Assembly (NCBI RefSeq): GCF_029963765.1
Contig: NZ_JALBYU010000023.1
Location: forward strand, 40,680-104,679
Origin: Pseudomonas sp. UYIF39
Lineage (GTDB): Bacteria; Pseudomonadota; Gammaproteobacteria; Pseudomonadales; Pseudomonadaceae
Length of the DNA: 64,000 bases
Direction of reading: 5' to 3'
The notes under the pieces are model-generated. The model did not search any database. It was not told where the DNA came from and worked only from the letters and a program-made list of their open reading frames with translations. Shown in pieces: positions 57,819 through 64,000 of the stretch. A program made the translations under genes and the position numbers. Numbering within the stretch: the first letter of the stretch is position 1; each line of letters opens with the position of its first letter.

Positions 57819-57838
57819 ACTTTTTCAACAGAATCGGC
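57819..57838 (+). repeat. Solitary MITE-type inverted-repeat end at the IS30 left edge
   Basis: ACTTTTTCAACAGAATCGGC is identical to the right terminal repeat of the 186-bp element at 61659-61844. Here only this end is present and the IS30 element begins in its last bases. The 5' part of the gap (57563-57818) shows no gene. Confidence 0.75.
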
Positions 57839-59071
57839 TGTGGATTCAACCGGTCGACGCAACAGATTGGCTAAATCGTTCTGCCGGTGTTTCGTAGTCT
57901 AGTGTTTTCCGAGGGCGGCTATTTAGCTGCCTTGCGACTTCATTGAGCGTGGCTTGCGAGTGATCCGCAAGGTCGGTTCCTTTCGGGAAGTACTGCCTTA
58001 ACAACCCGTTGGTGTTCTCATTCGATCCCCGTTGCCAAGGACGATGAGGATCGCAGAAGTAGACCTTGATGTCGGTAGCTACCGTAAAGCGCTTATGGTC
58101 AGCCATCTCTTTGCCGCGATCCCACGTCAGCGATTTGTAGAGTTCTTGGGGTAAGTTGCGGGCGTTTTCGATCAGGGCGCTGATGACCGTCTCGCTATCC
58201 TTACCGTCCAATTTCACCAGCATTACGTAGCGGGTATGACGCTCAACAAGAGTGGCAATTTGGCTGTTCCTGCTACCGCACAGCAGGTCGCCTTCCCAGT
58301 GACCTGGAACCGCCCGATCCTTAGCCGCGTCTGGGCGTTCGCGGATCGATACCGCGTCAGTGATTCGACCGTGATTTTCTTTCTTCTGCGTGTGATGGCG
58401 CGAGCGACGCATGGCCCGCGTGCGCCGTAAATGCTCAAGCAACTCCTTCTTCAGAGCCCCGCGAGCCTGTATGAAGAGCGTGCGATAGATCGTCTCGTGT
58501 GACACCTGATAGCTCGTATCGTCCGGGTAGGTACGCTTCAACCAACCGGCAATTTGTTCCGGTGACCACTGCAATTGAAGCTTGTCTGCAACAATTTGCG
58601 CCACCGTTCGGTTCTCAACAAGTTTGCAAACCTTAGGTCGATGCGCGCGATCCCAGGCAGCCTGATCAGCTTGATTAGCCCGGTAGCATCCTTGGCCACC
58701 GTTGCGTCTGATCTCACGACTGATCGTAGAGGCTGCTCGCCCTAGCAGCGCGGCCATGGAACGGATCGAGTTGCCTGCCACCACTGCACGCGAAATCTCT
58801 TCGCGCTCAGCCAACGTCAGCGCCAATCTGGACCTGCGGCGTACAGCGGGTCTAATACCGCCTGTTTCCGCCAAGATGCGCTGTATCGATGAATGGTTTC
58901 GATCAAATAGTTGGGCTATGTGCTGGAGAGAGTCGCCTTTCTGCCAGTGATCCCACATCAGTTTTTTCTGGCTTTCGGTGTAATAGATCCGAGGTCTCTG
59001 CTTCATCTGCAACACTCCTTCTGCTTACACAGAATTTAGTTGTGTTGCGTCGACCGGTTGAATCCACAGCC
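57836..59071 (-). mobile_element. Complete IS30-family insertion sequence
   Basis: A 1236-bp element bounded by 29-bp perfect terminal inverted repeats (beginning GGCTGTGGATTCAACCGGTC at 57836; complement ending at 59071) with a single transposase gene on the minus strand. Short target repeats (2-3 bp expected) are not clear: the flanks are ATC on the left and ATT on the right. It looks intact and possibly active. Confidence 0.93.
57846..59006 (-). CDS. IS30-family transposase
   Basis: A DDE transposase of 386 aa from the ATG at 59006 (three residues into the longer frame). The N-terminal region has two HTH motifs: SLQHIAQLFDRNHSSIQRIL and NSIRSMAALLGRAASTISRE, the IS30 type. Catalytic residues lie in VPGHWEGDLLCG (first D), KSLTWDRGKEMADH (second D) and RGSNENTNGLLRQYFPKGTD (E), followed by LNSRPRKTLDYETPAERF, the family C-terminus. 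The gene ends inside the left inverted repeat region. It is full length. Confidence 0.95.
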   Translation of the reverse strand: MKQRPRIYYTESQKKLMWDHWQKGDSLQHIAQLFDRNHSSIQRILAETGGIRPAVRRRSRLALTLAEREEISRAVVAGNSIRSMAALLGRAASTISREIRRNGGQGCYRANQADQAAWDRAHRPKVCKLVENRTVAQIVADKLQLQWSPEQIAGWLKRTYPDDTSYQVSHETIYRTLFIQARGALKKELLEHLRRTRAMRRSRHHTQKKENHGRITDAVSIRERPDAAKDRAVPGHWEGDLLCGSRNSQIATLVERHTRYVMLVKLDGKDSETVISALIENARNLPQELYKSLTWDRGKEMADHKRFTVATDIKVYFCDPHRPWQRGSNENTNGLLRQYFPKGTDLADHSQATLNEVARQLNSRPRKTLDYETPAERFSQSVASTG

Positions 59072-59193
59072 ATTAGCTGCCATTCGTGACAGATAGCAGT
59101 CGGCCTAATGAAGACCTTGAATGCGCTTGGAAACCTAGGGCGAATGAAATCCACCATATTATTCATCCGCAAAATGCTTCCAGGATGAATGCT

Positions 59194-61458
59194 TTAATCA
59201 CGCGAAAACAAATCGTCAATTGGATCGATAGCACTAAATAATCGCTCGGACAAACTCACGCGTTGATCTTTATAAGACTCATAATCTGGTTCATGCTCTG
59301 GTTCATTAAAATATTTATCGTAGAATCTATCTACATCAACTAAGTCTACAACACCATCAGCCACACCAGATGAATCATTTGCACCCAACTCGACAGCCTT
59401 TTCATCCATTAGCTCCACAAATTTTCTGCGAGCTGCTGATTGCGAACCACCATCAGAAAATACCTCTGCATCTGGAAACTCATCTTCAACTGATGCGATC
59501 AGGTAATCCATGATGACTTGGTCATATGCATCGTAAAGCGATTGATGCTCTTCAACTTCATAGCATTTGACAAGCTGACTTAAAATCAGTAATTCGTCAT
59601 AACTTGGGTCGTTGGCAAAGGCTCCAGCCAAGAACGCTTCCACAGTTATTTTATCAACACTGCCACTGCGCAGTGCCCATAAAATTACTCGTGCCGATGC
59701 CAAGAAGGATCGGCAACACTTCTCGCCACAAATGAAATTAATCGCTTTTAAAAGACTTTGGTCTGACAAGTTAAATTTTTTACCAAGCTCAGACCTTGAA
59801 ATACATAATTGAGCTACAAATTCGGCATTAGACCCAAGGAAATTAACATCTAAAACGGATAAAAAGATATGACCTATCACTTCGGTCGCCACGCCAGCAC
59901 TGATTATCTTGTTATCCTGCATATCCTTCAGCGTCTTCAATGAGGATTGTGTCTTCAGGCTACCAAAGCACTGCCGTAAAACAGGAGTGTTACTGGCATA
60001 TCTGTTGAGTACGAAGTCACCCAAAGACGGGTTAAATAACCGAACAAAAGGCTGATTTTCGCTTACTACTAATCGCGTGAGCATCGAACCAGATAGGTGA
60101 CGAAGGTTTAGTAGAAAGTCTTTTTTTCCAGTAAGACTGGCGGCTCCTGGATTCTCCAGATATCGCGCAAATGCCTCTGAAAGCTCAGGCTCAGTAATCA
60201 CGCGCCCGTTCATAGCGACCAGCAAAACCAAGGCACGGCCACAGTCATCCAGTTGCGCTTGAAATGGATGATCCCAGACCTGAGACGGATCATCTAGCAA
60301 ACCAGTTATATGAGCCCAGTAAGACTCGGATGGGACATCCTCCAATCGCTGGGCATCGGTAATAAATCGGATTAGCCGAGGATTAAAATTCCTATGATCA
60401 ATAATAGTTCGATAACGTTTATGCGAGTACAACTGCTCAACATATTCAGCATCTATTTCAGAATGCCAGATATGATTGTAAAGAATTCTGGCCTTATCGA
60501 TCTTCGCCAAAGATTCAAGTGTAATCTCAAACTCATTTCTATTTATATTTGAGTTGTAGAAAACATCGTTTAAAATTTTTCCTTGATTGAGAATAGTAGT
60601 TCGAGATGTCAATACAAATCGCTTTTGAGGATTCTTAACTATGCGCCTAATAAAACCAACAATCTTGGCGCCCTCATGACCAGAAAGCGCTTCTAGGTAG
60701 TTGCGGCCTAAAAAATCATCAAAATAGAAAATTTGCTTTGAGTCAGGGTCGAAGATGCTCTCAGCCTCTTTAATATCATCAGAAATGACCGAAAGCTCAA
60801 AGCCGTCTGCGACGTACTGCAGGATTAGCTGCCCGGCCAATGTTGTCTTACCAATGCCAGCTGGACCCGTGATTATAACAACACTCGTAGATTCCAGTTT
60901 ATCAATCGCTTGATTATGATTTACCGTAGCCACATATAGCTTAGAGGCCTCAATTATCTCGCCAAGCTCAAATTGGCTCCTATCATGTATGGGCTTATTA
61001 AGCATATACGCAAGAACATTCGAACTAGCAATCCAGAGTTTATAGTGCCGTCTTTCAACATCTGGATACTTCGCGAGCATATCACTCAAATCCTGTCGAC
61101 CCAGTATATCTGCTGGAGACAAAACAAATGGTGAAAGTTTCTGCATTAAAATTTTTTTATCGTTAAGTGAAAGCGAGTGAGACAAGGCTAATATATATCG
61201 ACTTGGCGATAATTTCTGAACTTTAAGGCTTTCAGAATCTGCAATAGATTTAACGAGCTTTTCTAACGGAGTCGAAATCCAATGCTTACACTGGAGAATC
61301 CACTCATCCCCGTCGGACCTAAAAAAGCGCCCATCCACTCCAGCGTCACGTCCGGGCTTGAATCTTTCGAATATAACCCCTTCCCTCGCGCTTAGCAGGT
61401 CAGCGCAAAAGACTTCGAACTCTTTGTCATTTAGCCGCGAAAAATCGTAATCGCTCAC
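59194..61458 (-). CDS. Mrr-like nuclease fused to a STAND (nSTAND3-type) NTPase, candidate defence protein
   Basis: A 754-aa protein from the GTG at 61458, which follows GAGG by 5 nt; the ATG at 61506 has no ribosome site. Residues 5-75 form a PD-(D/E)xK/Mrr-type nuclease (LNDKEFEVFCADLLS with E13/E15, GRDAGVDG with D42, ILQCKHW with Q56-x-K58). After a linker comes a STAND P-loop NTPase: Walker A GPAGIGKTT (198-206), Walker B QIFYFDDFLG (242-251) and SRTTIL further on. The rest (about 350-754) is helical and probably the sensor. Such fusions resemble Avs-type NLR defence proteins: a trigger is sensed by the C-terminus and the nuclease is activated. GC is clearly lower than the core; an IS30 copy and a MITE flank it. 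Confidence 0.8.
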   Translation of the reverse strand: MSDYDFSRLNDKEFEVFCADLLSAREGVIFERFKPGRDAGVDGRFFRSDGDEWILQCKHWISTPLEKLVKSIADSESLKVQKLSPSRYILALSHSLSLNDKKILMQKLSPFVLSPADILGRQDLSDMLAKYPDVERRHYKLWIASSNVLAYMLNKPIHDRSQFELGEIIEASKLYVATVNHNQAIDKLESTSVVIITGPAGIGKTTLAGQLILQYVADGFELSVISDDIKEAESIFDPDSKQIFYFDDFLGRNYLEALSGHEGAKIVGFIRRIVKNPQKRFVLTSRTTILNQGKILNDVFYNSNINRNEFEITLESLAKIDKARILYNHIWHSEIDAEYVEQLYSHKRYRTIIDHRNFNPRLIRFITDAQRLEDVPSESYWAHITGLLDDPSQVWDHPFQAQLDDCGRALVLLVAMNGRVITEPELSEAFARYLENPGAASLTGKKDFLLNLRHLSGSMLTRLVVSENQPFVRLFNPSLGDFVLNRYASNTPVLRQCFGSLKTQSSLKTLKDMQDNKIISAGVATEVIGHIFLSVLDVNFLGSNAEFVAQLCISRSELGKKFNLSDQSLLKAINFICGEKCCRSFLASARVILWALRSGSVDKITVEAFLAGAFANDPSYDELLILSQLVKCYEVEEHQSLYDAYDQVIMDYLIASVEDEFPDAEVFSDGGSQSAARRKFVELMDEKAVELGANDSSGVADGVVDLVDVDRFYDKYFNEPEHEPDYESYKDQRVSLSERLFSAIDPIDDLFSRD

Positions 61459-61658
61459 AAAAGCCTCGCTCTGAAATGAACCGCCTGCTAGTAAACCGCT
61501 CAGCATGAAAGTGTAGTTGATGGACGCCGCACATGGACGATCGCAGTGATAGCAGCAACGATGCGTGCTTTCTTCGGGTGGTCAGCCATATGACTTAGTG
61601 CATTGCTCCAACACAGCAACGCCATGTCGAATAACGGATGATCTGAATGGCCGCTTCT

Positions 61659-61844
61659 GGCCGATTCTGTTGAAAAAGTCGGGCGTGGTTTTCACGACAG
61701 AAAAGTACGCGCCTGAGATTGAAATCTAGAAACGGCGCAGTGGTATTCGGACTCAGATTTCACGTAGCAGCGCACTAATAAGACGTTTTCGCCGTTCCGT
61801 ATTCTGGCTGTTTGAGAAAACCGACTTTTTCAACAGAATCGGCC
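61659..61844. mobile_element. MITE-like element with 24-bp perfect inverted repeats
   Basis: A 186-bp segment bounded by a 24-bp terminal sequence beginning GGCCGATTCTGTTGAAAAAG (61659-61682) and its exact complement (61821-61844). The interior has no open frame. It lies upstream of the STAND gene. The 20-bp inner part of the right repeat recurs at 57819-57838. This is the structure of a non-autonomous element moved by a transposase encoded elsewhere. No clear target duplication was identified. Confidence 0.85.
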
Positions 61845-62219
61845 GACTCCCGCCTGTCGTGGCCGGCAGATGTCGGCCAAAGGCAGACCGTGGACAGACG
61901 AGGGACGAATGGGTCGCGTCGCCCCGGCTAAAGCCTGCCCGCCATATTGTCTGCAAAGGGCTGCGCGAGGTCGGAGCGATGCAGGCCCTTGGCGGTTCTC
62001 ATCGGCGTTACAGATCGACAGTAGGTACTAAAACGCACAGAGGCAAAGCGTGAGAACAGGCTACAATCTGCTGCATAGCCTATCGGCCCCCGCGTCGGTG
62101 TCTGGCGCCGGGAACGTAAATTTTCTTGCGCTATTTGTCAGCGGGATCGATAAATAAAGAGGACATCAGGCGTGCACCGGTGTCGAATGAATAGGTCAAC
62201 CAGCGCAAAGGAGGTCAAC
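61845..62219. other. Intergenic region upstream of the Fic module
   Basis: About 375 bp between the MITE and the Fic partner gene. It must contain the Fic promoter. I see no other gene, repeat or terminator in it. Confidence 0.4.
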
Positions 62220-62429
62220 GTGGCAAAGAATTTCTTGGACTTGAATACGAGCCCAGATCTGTTGCTTGCGCTCAAAGGGGCTGCGCAACATAAGCAGACG
62301 GCCGAAGAAGTATTGGAACAGCGTGTATCGTTCGTTTACGGGTCTGTTGGCTCGAAGAACGGCATAACCCGCGAACAGGTTCGCAAGCTGATCTTTGAGC
62401 AGGAAGGAGTCGAAGGGGCGAAACGTTGA
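62220..62429 (+). CDS. Small partner (putative antitoxin) of the Fic protein
   Basis: A 69-aa protein from the GTG at 62220, directly after a strong AAAGGAGGT ribosome site. Segments are NFLDLNTSPDLLLALKGAA, KQTAEEVLEQRVSFVYGSV and GITREQVRKLIFEQEGV. Its stop overlaps the TTG start of the Fic gene by 3 bases (TTGA), so the two are translationally coupled with the small gene first, the usual antitoxin-toxin order. I do not see the classic class I inhibitory motif (S/T)xxxE(G/N); the nearest stretch is SFVYGS with Gly in place of Glu. The antitoxin role is therefore inferred from context only. Confidence 0.75.
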   Translation: MAKNFLDLNTSPDLLLALKGAAQHKQTAEEVLEQRVSFVYGSVGSKNGITREQVRKLIFEQEGVEGAKR

Positions 62430-63058
62430 TCCTCTTCGAGCTATGCGGAAACACCGAGCAAAATCCAGTCTACCAAGAACTGGAAGTCTCCAATGGCAAT
62501 CGGCAGTACGACTTTTTGCGGTCTATAGTGGGTGCAGCATTGGCTGTGGACCGAGCGTTTCTGTCGAACCACATCATCAAGGCATTGAATTTTCATGCCA
62601 TTACTTGCCTGCATACAAATGCAGGCGAGTACCGTCCTTGCCAAGTCGTCGTAGGCAATCATATGCCCCCCGAGCACTACCGTGTCGAGGCGCTCATGGA
62701 CGATTTTGTGAATATAGTGAACAGGAGCTGGGAGCAATCCGATCCAGTGACGCTAACGGCATACGTGCTTTGGCGACTAAACCACATTCACCCGTTTATC
62801 AATGGCAACGGTCGAACAGCTAGGGCTGCCTGCTATTTCGTGTTGTGTGTGAAGTCCGGAAGCTGGCTACCAGGGACTACGATCCTTCCTGAGCTGATTT
62901 GTCGCAACCGAGATGAATACGTCGATGCACTACAGCGTGTTGATGCGTCCCTGCCTACAGGAAAGCTGGATCTAAGCCCGCTGCATGATCTGTTAGTCCG
63001 GCTAATCACCGAGCAACTCAGTACGCAACAACCCCCCGCAGATAAGCCTCAGGATTAA
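62426..63058 (+). CDS. Fic-family AMP-transferase (toxin candidate)
   Basis: A 210-aa Fic protein starting with TTG at 62426, within the stop of the upstream gene. The catalytic loop is complete: HPFINGNGRTAR at residues 122-133, with the catalytic H122 and the ATP-binding G-N-G-R and final R133. The flap region and the helix SDPVTLTAYVLWRLNHI are family-typical. Fic enzymes transfer AMP from ATP to target proteins; short ones like this AMPylate gyrase or topoisomerase IV in known toxin-antitoxin pairs. No inhibitory (S/T)xxxE(G/N) motif is seen in its N-terminal or C-terminal parts. It lies in accessory DNA between the MITE and a broken HEPN gene. Confidence 0.88.
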   Translation: MILFELCGNTEQNPVYQELEVSNGNRQYDFLRSIVGAALAVDRAFLSNHIIKALNFHAITCLHTNAGEYRPCQVVVGNHMPPEHYRVEALMDDFVNIVNRSWEQSDPVTLTAYVLWRLNHIHPFINGNGRTARAACYFVLCVKSGSWLPGTTILPELICRNRDEYVDALQRVDASLPTGKLDLSPLHDLLVRLITEQLSTQQPPADKPQD

Positions 63059-63504
63059 TTTCTATAACGCCTTGGTCGTTTCGCACGAGAATCACTCTGG
63101 GGATATAGCCATTGTCAGCTTCGGGGCGTTTTCAACGTTCAGTGACAGACAGAAAACGGCCAAAAGTGGACATTCAGCTGCAAGGATCTGAACGCCGGAT
63201 ACCTGCAATGGAATTCGAGCTCATGGCATTGAGGCTGTCACCCGAATCTGTAGCACTCGTCGACCAAGCTTTTGCGGCGCATTTCTAAGTGGTATTTAGT
63301 TTGGTGTTGTGATATCTATTGGCCATCTCGGCTTTTTTATGGTCATAACGCATAAACTAGATTGATAAATCTATCAGGGAAGAAAATATGCAGAAAGTAA
63401 ATATATATGAGGTATGGATTCTTTTTGAAAATGCTTTTTTTTGTGTGTGGCGAGCTTTAGTTTCTAACAATAATACTGCGCTATCAAGCACGACAGGGAT
63501 ATGA
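63059..63504. other. Intergenic region, AT-richer, no gene seen
   Basis: About 446 bp after the Fic gene. The right half is AT-rich and probably carries the promoter of the HEPN gene. There is no credible open frame, hairpin with T-run or repeat. Confidence 0.4.
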
Positions 63505-63957
63505 ATGATGAGCGATAATTTAAATAGGCGCAAAGCTGCAATGGTGCTCCATGAAATGGAGCAGGCGCTTGGGAATTTCGTGATTGATACAGAGTTAGAT
63601 GTCTCCAGATTTCCAGAGCAGCTGATCCAAGATATAGCCAGCAGAGAAAAAGATAGCAATCGACAGTTTGATGGAACCAAGGTTAAAGATGTAGTAGAAG
63701 CAACATATCTCGATGAATTATTTCAAATACTTACCGAGCTCACAAAAGATACATCCATTAACAACTACCTTGTTTCATTTCGGGAGTTGTTCATAAAGTA
63801 TGAGATCTATGGCGTTAGGAACTCCGTATCTCATCCGAATCGACGGTTTATAGATCCTTACTGGTACAAACTCGCCACCGTAGCGTCTGACCCGATTATT
63901 GATATCCTAGGAATGGATTCTGTACGCCGTTCCTTAGCATCGGCCTGTTGGCGCTGA
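63505..63957 (+). pseudogene. HEPN-type N-terminal fragment of a larger protein, cut by an IS21-type end
   Basis: The frame opens at the ATG at 63505 (AGGGAT upstream) and gives 147 native residues plus three from the inserted DNA. Its end reads LGMDSVRRSLASA-CWR-stop, where CWR and the stop are encoded by the mobile element. Segments such as RELFIKYEIYGVRNSVSHPN, RFIDPYWYKLATVASDPIID and the R105-x4-H110 pair (RNSVSH) fit a HEPN RNase-like domain. To my knowledge, this kind of domain opens large NTPase proteins found in defence islands. The rest of the gene, if any, lies beyond the insertion, outside the window. Confidence 0.7.
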
Positions 63958-64000
63958 TTGAAAACTGACCCACCCTGCCGATTGAAAAATGACCCAGGAC
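63946..64000. mobile_element. Terminal region of an IS21-family element (partial)
   Basis: Begins TGTTGGCGCTGATTGAAAAC and contains two near-identical sub-terminal repeats, GATTGAAAACTGACCCA (63956-63972) and GATTGAAAAATGACCCA (63980-63996), 24 bp apart. Repeated ends of this type and sequence are typical of Pseudomonas IS21-family elements. The rest is beyond the window edge. Confidence 0.75.

Overview
The window is chromosomal DNA from a fluorescent Pseudomonas, most likely the P. fluorescens group. The evidence is the high-GC codon use of the core genes, a 62-aa RsmA, AmrZ, the aot/aru arginine clusters, the flgBCDE and cheR-cheV-flgA-flgM-flgN blocks in Pseudomonas order, and REP-type palindromes. 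No replication origin, rRNA operon or CRISPR array is visible.

Layout. 1-4.3 kb: the end of an OmpR-type response regulator gene, then nrdA (class Ia ribonucleotide reductase, large subunit) behind DnaA boxes and paired NrdR-like boxes. 4.4-12.1 kb: flagellar genes. flgBCDE follow a sigma54 promoter; cheV-cheR are divergent from flgA; flgM-flgN-flgZ follow a FliA promoter. 12.1-17.3 kb: an MFS transporter, a glutamine-synthetase-like ligase and a sensor-less histidine kinase/response regulator-TPR pair. 17.4-18.5 kb: a decayed IS3-family element beside tRNA-Arg(CCU). 19-23 kb: two small genes, phnN, amrZ, mgtE and a DUF4124-like gene. 23.1-29.1 kb: two identical tRNA-Arg(ACG), tRNA-Ser(GCU), rsmA, lysC, alaS, ltaE. 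29.3-30.1 kb: an FMN riboswitch before a stand-alone lumazine synthase gene. 30.1-48.3 kb: the complete arginine succinyltransferase pathway (aruC-aruF-aruG-astD-astB-(95 aa)-astE) and its transporter and regulator operon (aotJQM-aotO-aotP-argR). These two blocks are separated by one large gene for a 1621-aa leucine-rich-repeat, dermonecrotic-toxin-like protein. 48.9-53.8 kb: acsA, two small exported proteins, and nrdB, about 48 kb from nrdA.

54-64 kb is accessory DNA: lower GC, insertion sequences and defence-type genes. It holds a small XRE-regulator module with a twin operator, a LysR/LysE pair, an intact IS30-family element, and a Mrr-like nuclease/STAND NTPase gene. It also holds a 186-bp MITE with 24-bp perfect inverted repeats, a Fic toxin with a coupled small partner, and a HEPN-type gene cut by the end of an IS21-family element at the window edge.

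How it fits together. ArgR, the last gene of the aot operon, would act on both aotJ and aruC; both promoters carry TGTCGC-N8-AA motifs. Flagellar genes show the usual two tiers (sigma54 class, then FliA class). The two nrd loci share an NrdR-like palindrome although they are far apart. The most novel material is the LRR protein that lacks a visible NEL catalytic domain and the mobile defence island at the right end.
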